From assembly GCA_001045525.1 (NCBI GenBank), contig LDWW01000006.1, positions 1 through 64,000 of the forward strand: 64,000 bases of DNA. Reading direction: 5' to 3'. The position numbers were made by a program, and so were the translations under genes. Shown here in pieces: positions 56,460 to 64,000 of the stretch (its first letter is position 1; each line of letters opens with the position of its first letter). Source of the stretch: Chitinispirillum alkaliphilum (GTDB lineage Bacteria; Fibrobacterota; Chitinivibrionia; Chitinivibrionales; Chitinispirillaceae). Under the pieces are notes generated by a model. The model made no database searches and was not told where the DNA came from. It was given only the letters and a program-made list of their open reading frames with translations.

Positions 56460-57404
56460 TTACTGAACAACAGTAACTCTGTTCACTTCCAACCCCTCCT
56501 CCAGCAGCATTTCAATTATACTGTCAGGGCCTAGAAAATGACCGGCTCCAACTACGACAAAATAGGTTCCCTCAGTCCCGAGCAGCTCAGCTATTTTTTG
56601 AGTCATATCCCGGTTACGCTCTTTAATCATGGATTCATAGATTAATTCATATCCGGGTATCTCATCGGAATAATCCTGCAATACAATTTCTGTAAGGGCC
56701 AAACTGTCTCCCGACATCCATGCACGGGTCATTTCATCCAGCATCTTTTTCATCTCTGAATCCGAAACTATGGTATACGCAAGCAACTCCTCACCATCGA
56801 GCAGCGCAAGGTTTTTCATCTGTGTTTCAACACTTTCAAGCTCAAGAACGGTTCTTTCTTCAAGAAGGTTGAAGAAATAGTTCTCAACGCCCATTTCCGC
56901 GGAGTAACCAAGGGCCTGTATCTTAAGTGAACTTAGCGTCAGAGACATAAGCCAGGGTTTATAGTTGCTGAAACGCTCAATATCCAGACCCATATCACTC
57001 ATTGACCTTGCCAGCATCTCATAAACCTCGGGGGATAATTTATCCTTAAGGGTTACGCCAGGCGGTAAAAAACCATCCCTCATATGCTTTACAACTTCAG
57101 GCATAAAAGTTTCACACATAGTATTGACTTCAACTACCAGGTATTCAGAATTCCTGAAAGCAGATTCGATTTCATCGTTAAAAGGGTAAAACTCAGCCAT
57201 CCCAAAGTGCATTGAGCCAAACAGGTATACTTTTGCATTCTCTCCTTCTGTTTTCCAGAAAAGCTGCCTGGAATTTTGATCTTCTGCAGTCCCGGAACGG
57301 TAGAGCCCAGCCATCAGTTGGTTAATCTCAGCCTGAGACGCCTCTGCATTGGTTGTAACGAAAAAAGAGAACACTGCAAACAGGCAGAAAAGCTTACAAA
57401 ACAT
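56460..57404 (-). CDS. TraB/GumN family exported protein
   Basis: From the ATG at 57404 (AGGGGAGGGG upstream) the protein has 314 residues with a signal peptide (FCLFAVFSFFVTTNAEA). TraB/GumN family marks include the two GX2H-type motifs, FGSMHFG near residue 60 and VVGAGHFLG near the end, plus VVEVNT. Eukaryotic relatives (Tiki) are metalloproteases and one TraB relative binds heme-related ligands, but the bacterial function is unclear. It begins the heme transcription unit. Confidence 0.8.
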   Translation of the reverse strand: MFCKLFCLFAVFSFFVTTNAEASQAEINQLMAGLYRSGTAEDQNSRQLFWKTEGENAKVYLFGSMHFGMAEFYPFNDEIESAFRNSEYLVVEVNTMCETFMPEVVKHMRDGFLPPGVTLKDKLSPEVYEMLARSMSDMGLDIERFSNYKPWLMSLTLSSLKIQALGYSAEMGVENYFFNLLEERTVLELESVETQMKNLALLDGEELLAYTIVSDSEMKKMLDEMTRAWMSGDSLALTEIVLQDYSDEIPGYELIYESMIKERNRDMTQKIAELLGTEGTYFVVVGAGHFLGPDSIIEMLLEEGLEVNRVTVVQ

Positions 57405-57562
57405 TTCCCCTCCCCTAAAAAGGATCCGACAATGCAACATTGTCAAATAAAATTATTGAACGCTTTAAATATACAATGGTGTGCAGTATATGTTAAACCA
57501 TTGATACTGCTACAGGAGAATTAAACTGAGCGGCTGGTGTCTGGCATGCAACTAATCTTTAA

Positions 57563-57589
57563 CAAAAAAGGGAAGTCGAGCTGCTTCCC
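57563..57589 (-). terminator. Rho-independent terminator of the sigma factor gene
   Basis: On the minus strand GGGAAG and CTTCCC form a stem (57570-57589) with an 8-nt loop, followed at once by TTTTTTG. It lies 13 nt after the sigma factor stop and separates it from the heme operon. Confidence 0.8.
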
Positions 57590-57602
57590 AGGTGGGTTGT
57601 TA

Positions 57603-58439
57603 TCAGGTGCGTATGTCATGAAAATAGGGGGAAAGTTTCTCTCTTGAGATCGGGTTATGCATCAGTTTTCGCAATGAGCGGTCCCTGATCAGACGTACAC
57701 GCTCTCTTGTAAGTTTGAGCTCTTTTCCGATCTCCTCCAGAGTGAACTGTTTTGAAAAATTAAGCCCATAATACATCCGCAGTATTCTCTCTTCCCTGCT
57801 TGTAATATGCTGCATAACACTATCGAGCACTTTACACAGCTCCTTGCGCTCACTTTCCCCATCCTGATCGGGCTGAACACCTATTGTATCCTGAAGCGTT
57901 TTGGTGTGATCCTCTTCCATACCCATCGAGCTCACCGGTGCATCAAGAGACAAGCCGTAGAGTTTCTCCATTACCTCAACAATATCGGTCTCGTATTTGG
58001 AGAATTCCTCCATTTCGATAGTTTTGATGTAATCGCCCCGGTTTTTCTCCAAAGCCTGTTTGAACTTATTCACCAGCGCAACTTTATTTGAAGGGATGCG
58101 TACAGTTCCAGCCTGTTCGAAGAGCGCTTTTTGGATTGCCTGACGAATCCACCATACCGCATAAGAGATAAACTTTACGTTCATTCTGTTATCAAATCTT
58201 TTGGCAGCTTTAAGGAGCCCAACATTACCTTCGTTTATCAGCTCAAGAAAACTCAGCCCTCTTCCCCTGTAGTTTTTAGCCACAGTGATCACAAACCTGA
58301 GATTTGAAGTGATAAGCTCATCGATTGCCTTCTGCTCTCCATCTTTGACACGCTTTATCAACTCTCGTTCCTGAGTATCACTCAGAACGTTAAAACGTTT
58401 AATATCCCGAAAATAGAGAGTATCTGACCTGATATCCAT
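57603..58439 (-). CDS. Sigma-70 family RNA polymerase sigma factor (group 1/2)
   Basis: The 278-residue sigma factor has regions 1.2 (LYFRDIKRFNVLS), 2 (LINEGNVGLLKAAKRFD, FISYAVWWIRQAIQKAL), 3, and 4 (FTLEEIGKELKLTRERVRLIRDRSLRKL). It lacks region 1.1 and is shorter than housekeeping RpoD (over 350), so it may be an RpoD-like primary factor of a small type or an RpoS-like group 2 factor. It stands in its own transcription unit. Confidence 0.88.
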   Translation of the reverse strand: MDIRSDTLYFRDIKRFNVLSDTQERELIKRVKDGEQKAIDELITSNLRFVITVAKNYRGRGLSFLELINEGNVGLLKAAKRFDNRMNVKFISYAVWWIRQAIQKALFEQAGTVRIPSNKVALVNKFKQALEKNRGDYIKTIEMEEFSKYETDIVEVMEKLYGLSLDAPVSSMGMEEDHTKTLQDTIGVQPDQDGESERKELCKVLDSVMQHITSREERILRMYYGLNFSKQFTLEEIGKELKLTRERVRLIRDRSLRKLMHNPISREKLSPYFHDIRT

Positions 58440-58660
58440 AGTTTATCCGTTTAAAAAAGACAGCTCAACACAAATTAATGATTCACTCTATTATAAAATT
58501 GTTATCTGCAACACTTAGATGCAATATCGGCTTTTCTAATATGAGTTTTTTTTCTATATTTCGTGTTCTGTATGCCCGGGTCTTTTGGTACCAATAGCTG
58601 ATGCGAATTTCAGATTTTGAGAGATGTTAGCTGTTTTAAGCACATTTCTCACTTAAAAGA

Positions 58661-58680
58661 CAAAAAGAGGGTAACCCTCT
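58661..58680 (-). terminator. Short hairpin terminator after the CHASE2-kinase gene
   Basis: AGAGGG and CCCTCT flank three bases (58666-58680). On the minus strand the stem is followed by TTTTTG. It lies 8 nt after the kinase gene stop. Confidence 0.6.
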
Positions 58681-58687
58681 CCCAGCC

Positions 58688-61069
58688 CTAAGAATTTCCA
58701 AAAACTCTCTTCACCAACCCTGCCAGCAGGTAATTTTCTGAATCGGGTTTCAATGAAACAAGCGCATCCTCAATTTCAGAACTCATCTCAGCAGCAGATG
58801 AGTAACGCTTTTGAGGATCTACCTGCAGGGTATTGTGACAAAGTGATTTGAGCTGTGGGAAAATTCTCTCCCCTTCGCTGTTTAGCTGGCCATTTGTTTT
58901 AGCTGACAACAATGTGGTTATGTCAGTCTGGGGGAATGCTCTTTTGCCGGCAGCACATTCATAAAGAATAGCCCCAAGGGCATAGATATCGGCTTTGTTC
59001 GATACAGAATTGCCTGAAAGCTGCTCAGGAGCAAGATAAGGAAGGGTTCCCACAATATTTCCCGAATCCATGGTGTGGATGCTTACATCTCCGGGGCGTG
59101 CGATTCCAAAGTCGGTGATCTTTATATGCCCGGTTTTGCTCAGCAGAATATTTGCTGGCTTGAGATCACGGTGAATAATACCTTTATATGTTTTACCGTA
59201 AACAGTAACCGTATGATTATGAGCATATTGAAGAGCTCTGCACACCAAAAGTCCTATTGCCAGTGTTTCGGTTGGTTTGAGAGGTCCCCATTCATTAATT
59301 ACATCTTCCAGGTTAACCCCACACACATATTCCATCTCCAGATAAGGCAGCCCATGCCAATCCCCTACACCATAGCACTGGACGATATTGGGATGGTTGA
59401 GATTTGCAAAAATCCTTACTTCAGTTTCAAACCTTTCAACCCAGCCCTCCTGCTGACCTGGCTTGAGAACTTTAACCGCCCTGTACACTTCAAGACGCGG
59501 GTGGTAGATAAGATAGACATCTGCCATCCCTCCACACCCAAGCACTCTAATAATTTTACCGTCAGATATCTTCTCAAGAGTTGAAATCACATGCTCTTCC
59601 TGACTCTCCCCATCAGCCACAGCAGAAGCAAGCGAAGACAAATCAGTTTCCACCATAGTCTGGTCAAGATTAACCGCAGCAGGGGCGGTTTGTGGAATAC
59701 TCTCCTTTATGACCGAAGCAACATGTTTGGCGCTTTCTGTTTGAGGTATAAAGGGAAGTTTATAGTCCTTTTCCGGTGGCGCCAGGTAGCTGGTTTCATT
59801 ACTGGTAAGTGGCTCGAGTTTGAAAGTAGTGTTGCTCATTACCACAGTTTCAGACTTTTTGAATGTATTCCATATAAGCAAAAAGAGCAGAGCATAAAGG
59901 TGATGTCCGGTGTTCCAGAAAGTATTAAGACCCTGCAGAACAAATACTCCACCAATGAGACTGGCCAGAAAAATGACCACTCCGCTTATCACTGCAAGAT
60001 GTTTTTTTTGCCTGAAAAGCAGTGCACACCCAGGGAAAAGCAAGAACAGCACAAGAAAATTCAGAATCGTAAAGGGAAAACTTCTTCTGATCCATGTTTG
60101 ATGTATGATATCGAGAGCGGAAGTCGCCCACACCTCAACGCCGGGATACTGCACACCTGCAGGTGTTATAAAAAAATCAGAGGGCGAGGATGGCGGATCT
60201 GTTACCCCGACAAAGACCAGCTTATCATGCAGCGCGGATGCGGGAACATTACCATTGAGAACATCATAGGCAGAGTATGTGGGGACGGTTCCCGGCTCGC
60301 CTCTGTAATTCAGAAGAACCGAGCCGCTTCCATAGGTAAGTGGCACAGAAATATCCCGTATACTCACACTCCCTTTTCCATCCAAAGCCAGCTCGCTCTG
60401 AGAGGCTTTAAGGAACTGGGCAGCAGCGGCCAGACCAAATGAGGAATAGTAGTCCTCCCCTGCTTTCATTACATGGATAACCTCTCTTAGTTTCTGTGTA
60501 GAGCGGCTGGTGGGTACATTCAGAAAACCCGCTCTTTGTGCGTAGCTTACGATTGCAGAATCACCGAAATTCAGTCTTGAGGCCCGATATGCAAAGTGTT
60601 CATCCAGAAGATGACTGTTTTGCAGAAGTAAGAAGCGGTGTCTGTAGGCTTCCGGTGTCACATAGTGACCTGATTGGGATTTGTTTTCGTGAAGGCCATC
60701 GAGCCTGAACCCAAGGACAAGATTATCACAGCGGCTGTAAACAGCAGAAAGGCTATCAGTTCCGGGGTCAAGTGGCCGGTTAACAAAAAGCATATCAGGC
60801 GCAATCACCCTGGGTGATGCTTCATTTATCTGCCCGATCAGCTCCGCAAGGGTACTGCGTGGCCATGGCATCGCTCCGATCTGCTCAACACTCTGAGCAT
60901 CGATGCCTACTATTACAACCGATTCGGTTTTATTATCCTTGCTGAAAAGAAATGACATATCATAGAAGAGGTGTTCCAGTACGGGAAAAAGAACCCCTGT
61001 AAGCAGAATAAATGCCACCAGGCCTAAGGTCGCAAGCACAACATAAACCAGGTTGCTGATATTTTTCAT
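58688..61069 (-). CDS. CHASE2-domain serine/threonine protein kinase
   Basis: This is a transmembrane signalling protein of 793 residues. One N-terminal TM helix (about 6-30) is followed by an extracytoplasmic CHASE2 sensor (SVVIVGIDAQSVEQIGAMPWPRS), two or three TM helices near 335-405, a linker, and a cytoplasmic Hanks-type kinase with GCGGMADVY, the ATP-site Lys in AVKVLKPG, HRDLKPANI, DFGIARPG and APEQ. All catalytic residues are present. The gene starts 4 nt after the LysM-FecR gene, so the two are probably cotranscribed. The stimulus is unknown. Confidence 0.9.
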   Translation of the reverse strand: MKNISNLVYVVLATLGLVAFILLTGVLFPVLEHLFYDMSFLFSKDNKTESVVIVGIDAQSVEQIGAMPWPRSTLAELIGQINEASPRVIAPDMLFVNRPLDPGTDSLSAVYSRCDNLVLGFRLDGLHENKSQSGHYVTPEAYRHRFLLLQNSHLLDEHFAYRASRLNFGDSAIVSYAQRAGFLNVPTSRSTQKLREVIHVMKAGEDYYSSFGLAAAAQFLKASQSELALDGKGSVSIRDISVPLTYGSGSVLLNYRGEPGTVPTYSAYDVLNGNVPASALHDKLVFVGVTDPPSSPSDFFITPAGVQYPGVEVWATSALDIIHQTWIRRSFPFTILNFLVLFLLFPGCALLFRQKKHLAVISGVVIFLASLIGGVFVLQGLNTFWNTGHHLYALLFLLIWNTFKKSETVVMSNTTFKLEPLTSNETSYLAPPEKDYKLPFIPQTESAKHVASVIKESIPQTAPAAVNLDQTMVETDLSSLASAVADGESQEEHVISTLEKISDGKIIRVLGCGGMADVYLIYHPRLEVYRAVKVLKPGQQEGWVERFETEVRIFANLNHPNIVQCYGVGDWHGLPYLEMEYVCGVNLEDVINEWGPLKPTETLAIGLLVCRALQYAHNHTVTVYGKTYKGIIHRDLKPANILLSKTGHIKITDFGIARPGDVSIHTMDSGNIVGTLPYLAPEQLSGNSVSNKADIYALGAILYECAAGKRAFPQTDITTLLSAKTNGQLNSEGERIFPQLKSLCHNTLQVDPQKRYSSAAEMSSEIEDALVSLKPDSENYLLAGLVKRVFGNS

Positions 61070-61072
61070 CTT

Positions 61073-62065
61073 TTACTCTCCAAAAATTTCTGCAATGCGC
61101 AGGTCCCGCTCCTCATTCCATCTTTCCCAGCAGCTCTGAGGGTCACGTGCAAAACCTGAAACATTCTCTGCAACTCCATCCCTGCCGATATACACTTTCT
61201 GCATAGCCTGAACAATTCTCACCCACTCTTCCATTGATACTTCATGAGGCCCTCTGATTTCATGGGGGCCAGAAACCTCCCTAACCTCAGAGGCGGAGAT
61301 ATGTTGAGGCGTTGGTTCGGGTCTTCTTTCAACCTTCACCTCCCCGCTGTAGACCTTCACCTCAGAGCTGCTGTCAGGATGAACTGCAGCCTGATACACG
61401 GTTCCATGCACACCCGCTATTGCGGTAGGCAAAGAGAGCTCAAAGCGCCTTAACCTGCCAGCAACCCGTTTAACCCTTGTCCAAACAGTACCGTTGTCCA
61501 GTGACATGTTGGTTTGATCTATCCCGGACCCAGGATCACGGAAAGCATCCAGTACAACCCGGCTGTTCTCTCTTATGCGACAAACAGATTCACGATTGAT
61601 AATAATTTCAACCCTGCCATCACTGTCGGTTTCAATAATATCGCCCGGAGAAACGATTGAATTCACCAGAAGGGTTTCTCTCTTCTCTGAGCCTTGCCTC
61701 ATGATATATGCCCTGCCTTCCACACAGGTTATCACCCCCTGTCTCATTTCGAGATTGCGTTCGAACAGTGCGGGTGCAGATTTTTCGGGAGTTGCAGAGG
61801 GTGTTGTTGAAGCAGCGGCATTTTGCGGACGGGGTAATCTAAGCGTTTTTCCCGCTTCGATTACGTTTATATCGCTGATCCAGGGATTCAGACTCATTAT
61901 TTCTGTACCCATTTGCCTGGTGTAGTGTCCATAATAATCTATACATATCAGACTGATGGATTCCCCTCTTCTGATATAATGCTGAATTGAAGCGGTATCC
62001 TCTGTTCGGGCTGTGATCAAAAAAAGACAGCAAAGAATATATTGGAAAACTCTAAAAAGTTTCAT
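61073..62065 (-). CDS. LysM and FecR domain exported protein
   Basis: From the ATG at 62065 (AGGATC upstream) the 330-residue protein has a signal peptide (FQYILCCLFLITA), then a LysM-like peptidoglycan-binding domain (residues about 30-85: HYIRRGESISLICIDYYGHY), a Ser/Ala/Pro linker, and a FecR domain (about 105-270; TVWTRVKRVAGRL, AGVHGTVYQAAV). FecR/CHASE2 gene pairs are frequent in bacteria. It probably acts as the envelope partner of the downstream CHASE2-kinase. Confidence 0.85.
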   Translation of the reverse strand: MKLFRVFQYILCCLFLITARTEDTASIQHYIRRGESISLICIDYYGHYTRQMGTEIMSLNPWISDINVIEAGKTLRLPRPQNAAASTTPSATPEKSAPALFERNLEMRQGVITCVEGRAYIMRQGSEKRETLLVNSIVSPGDIIETDSDGRVEIIINRESVCRIRENSRVVLDAFRDPGSGIDQTNMSLDNGTVWTRVKRVAGRLRRFELSLPTAIAGVHGTVYQAAVHPDSSSEVKVYSGEVKVERRPEPTPQHISASEVREVSGPHEIRGPHEVSMEEWVRIVQAMQKVYIGRDGVAENVSGFARDPQSCWERWNEERDLRIAEIFGE

Positions 62066-62470
62066 ACTGAGATCCTTTGTTTGCAATTTTACTTAAGGCA
62101 GGTATGGGGAATAAAATAATTTCGGTTTTTTTCATATACTTTAATTTTGACATTTTTGACAATTTTATTACTGTAATGCTGTAAATTTTAACCCATTAAA
62201 CATACAGTTTCCAAAAAACTTCCGTTTTCGTGGAATCGCGGCGTATTGTCATATAGTAACAAAAGCCATAATCGGGTTAGTAACAGATCTGCTTTAGTAA
62301 TAATTCCTGATATTTTACCCGGTAATATCACTACACCAGCAATATCAGGCAAAAAGCAAGACCCTGAGGCTACACTGGTCACTTTTTCATAAATAATACA
62401 TTACCCTAAACGCATTAAAATATGTAAAACTGAACTTGACTTACTAACTGCCTGACCATATTTTCTCATT
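62066..62470. other. Intergenic region between divergent fecR-like and nfeD-like genes
   Basis: No gene is seen; a short minus-strand ORF has no ribosome site or family. The stretch is AT-rich and must contain two divergent promoters. No strong inverted repeat was found. Confidence 0.5.
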
Positions 62471-63946
62471 ATGTTAAAACTAACTTTTTTTATTCTCCTG
62501 TTATTCCTGGTTTCCCTCCCCTACTCTCAAGAGTACGGGGAAAACAGCGAAACAACTTCAAATGAAGATGTGACAATTATCACCATACCCATAAGCGGCA
62601 CTGTAGACAATGGGATGGCCGCCTTTGTGGAAAGGGCTCTTTATGAAGCCTCTGAGCATGAAAATCCAGTTGTAATACTGAAAATGGACACCTTTGGAGG
62701 TCAGGTTGATGCCTCATTCAGGATAGTAGATACTATAGTCAACTACTCTTCCGGTCCAACCTACTCACTTGTCACTTCAAAAGCGATATCAGCCGGTGCC
62801 CTTATAGCACTTGCCGCTGATCAGCTTTACATGCAGAACAACACTACAATCGGTGACGTTGCACCACTGATAATGTCCAATGAAGGACCACAGATGCTGG
62901 GTGAAAAATTCCAGTCACCAATCAGGGCAAAATTCCGGGCTCTGGCTCGGCGCAACGATTATCCCGAAGTTCTCACAGAGGCAATGGTTACCAAAGAAAT
63001 ACAGGTCACGGAGCTGACATTACCCGATACTGTGATTTATGTTGATTCCATTGGCTATGCTGAGCTGGATGAGACTCTGAGAAACAGAATTATCTCTCAG
63101 CGGACAGTTGTGAGAAAAGGGGAACTTCTCACTATGACCGATGCAGAAGCACTGGAGCTTGGATTTTCCAGAAAAAGTGTAGGAAGTATTGACGAGATGC
63201 TTCAGCATCTGGAATACGATCAGGCCCAGCGGATAGAGATTGAAGAGAGCTGGTCAGAAACAATGGTACGTTTTCTTGGCTCTATAGCCCCGTTTCTTAT
63301 GATGATCGGGTTTGCAGCACTTTACATTGAATTACGCTCTCCGGGCTTCGGAGTACCGGGGATAATCGGTGCGGTCTGTCTTGCTGCGGTTTTTTTCGGT
63401 CAATACATGGTGGGACTTGCCAATCACACCGAGCTGCTTTTAGTTATTTTGGGGGTCGTTTTTCTTGCCATGGAGATCTTTGTGACCCCAGGTTTCGGAT
63501 TTATGGGGCTGCTTGGAATATTTTTCATGATGGCCGGAATGGTACTCTCTTTTCAGAATTTTGTTATACCCGACCCCCAATTACCCTGGCAAAGAGAGAT
63601 CCTTTTCAATAATATCATAAGGGTTGCGTCCAGTATATTAGGCTCGCTTATATTGATAGTACTATTTTTCCGCTATCTGTTTCCAAAGCTTGGAACAGTT
63701 GTCAGCGGTCCGTACCTGAATGCAACACTTGAAGGAGCGCGGGCGGATTCAGATGTCCTTAATCTTCCAAAGAGAGGCGATACAGGTGTTGCAAAAACAA
63801 CACTTCGTCCCTGTGGAACGGTGTGGATCGGTAATGAGATTTATGATGCCTCGACGGATGGAGAATTTATTTCATCCGGAACAGAAATCACCATCTCAGA
63901 AATCCGCGGCTCAAAAATCATTGTAACCCGTAAGGCCGATTCATGA
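62471..63946 (+). CDS. NfeD-like membrane-bound serine protease
   Basis: The 491-residue protein has a signal peptide (FILLLFLVSLPYS), a ClpP/1510-N-like protease domain (residues about 35-250) with the catalytic Ser in SKAISAGALIALAAD and the likely catalytic Lys in the GEKFQSPIRAKF stretch, several TM helices (about 270-410), and a C-terminal NfeD OB-fold domain (TLRPCGTVWIGNEIYDA). Known homologues cleave stomatin-family proteins. It overlaps the next gene by 4 nt (ATGA). Confidence 0.88.
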   Translation: MLKLTFFILLLFLVSLPYSQEYGENSETTSNEDVTIITIPISGTVDNGMAAFVERALYEASEHENPVVILKMDTFGGQVDASFRIVDTIVNYSSGPTYSLVTSKAISAGALIALAADQLYMQNNTTIGDVAPLIMSNEGPQMLGEKFQSPIRAKFRALARRNDYPEVLTEAMVTKEIQVTELTLPDTVIYVDSIGYAELDETLRNRIISQRTVVRKGELLTMTDAEALELGFSRKSVGSIDEMLQHLEYDQAQRIEIEESWSETMVRFLGSIAPFLMMIGFAALYIELRSPGFGVPGIIGAVCLAAVFFGQYMVGLANHTELLLVILGVVFLAMEIFVTPGFGFMGLLGIFFMMAGMVLSFQNFVIPDPQLPWQREILFNNIIRVASSILGSLILIVLFFRYLFPKLGTVVSGPYLNATLEGARADSDVLNLPKRGDTGVAKTTLRPCGTVWIGNEIYDASTDGEFISSGTEITISEIRGSKIIVTRKADS

Positions 63947-64000
63947 TCTCAAGACTTATCATACCGATTCTCTTACAGCTTTTGGGAGTAGCAATCATTC
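63943..64000 (+). CDS. NfeD-like second small membrane protein (5' end only)
   Basis: The gene starts with ATGA overlap and encodes MISRLIIPILLQLLGVAII before the window ends. Start position and the hydrophobic N terminus suit the short NfeD-type or SPFH partner gene commonly following a long NfeD gene. The identity cannot be settled from 19 residues. Confidence 0.45.
   Translation, partial: MISRLIIPILLQLLGVAII

Noticed and set aside
44854-57404. Cobalamin or heme d1 biosynthesis cluster
   Set aside because: CobA-HemD and precorrin-2 dehydrogenase are shared with those pathways, but no cbi/cob ring-contraction genes or nirS/nirF-type genes are present. The AhbC/AhbD/AhbAB set points to heme b.
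62188-62382. 64-residue minus-strand ORF in the fecR/nfeD intergenic region
   Set aside because: No ribosome site and no domain.
1-64000. CRISPR arrays, tRNA and rRNA genes
   Set aside because: No regular repeat-spacer pattern and no convincing cloverleaf or rRNA-like sequence was seen.

Overview
The window is a gene-dense, mostly chromosomal-looking stretch of roughly 45% G+C (by eye) from a Gram-negative-type, flagellated bacterium with largely anaerobic-style metabolism. It has lipoproteins, SPOR, LysM and FecR envelope proteins, a flagellin with a sigma-28 type promoter, D-lactate dehydrogenase, and the siroheme-dependent (Ahb) heme pathway. The mix fits an anaerobic member of the FCB group, perhaps Fibrobacterota or Chitinispirillum-like. 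That placement is a guess from gene content, not from a marker gene.

Layout. 1-1290 has no convincing protein gene. It holds REP-like extragenic repeats and two tandem copies of an element that looks like a structured RNA. 1291-9344 carries an MFS transporter followed by a complete type I Wadjet (jetABCD) anti-plasmid operon. 9468-19219 has a His-rich lipoprotein, an unknown exported protein, an HrpA helicase, a GT4 glycosyltransferase and a Ski2-like helicase. 19249-28243 (minus strand) is a chemosensory operon: REC-PP2C phosphatase, STAS protein, hybrid CheA with two CheW-like domains and a REC domain, MCP, CheW, CheB and CheR. It appears to combine chemotaxis-type signalling with a partner-switching module. 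28445-31239 holds a DUF502 membrane protein, two divergent paralogous single-domain response regulators and a Cu/Zn superoxide dismutase lipoprotein.

31245-35086 is an EF-P cluster: efp and epmA on one strand, epmB and a DUF2520 Rossmann protein divergent. 35201-36520 has flagellin behind a sigma-28 promoter and a FliS-like chaperone. 36573-42297 (minus) has a PaaK-like adenylate-forming enzyme, RadC, and an unusual pair: a fused E1 alpha-beta 2-oxo acid dehydrogenase and a lipoyl-domain/ketoacyl-ACP synthase III fusion. 42597-44840 has ldhA and a SPOR-like exported protein.

44854-57404 (minus) is a near-continuous operon covering most of the route from glutamate-1-semialdehyde to heme through siroheme: a TraB/GumN protein, a radical SAM/SPASM protein of unknown role, a macro-domain protein, precorrin-2 dehydrogenase, hemC, a cobA-hemD fusion, ahbC, hemB, ahbD, hemL, a fused ahbA-ahbB and a cysteine desulfurase. 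HemA is not in the window. 57603-62065 has a sigma-70 family factor, a CHASE2-Ser/Thr kinase and a LysM-FecR protein. 62471 to the end has an NfeD-type membrane protease and the start of a second NfeD-like gene.

The most unusual observations are the lipoyl-KASIII fusion next to a fused E1, the single-chain AhbA-AhbB whose N-terminal domain has no canonical start codon, and the tandem covarying RNA-like element at about 401-852.
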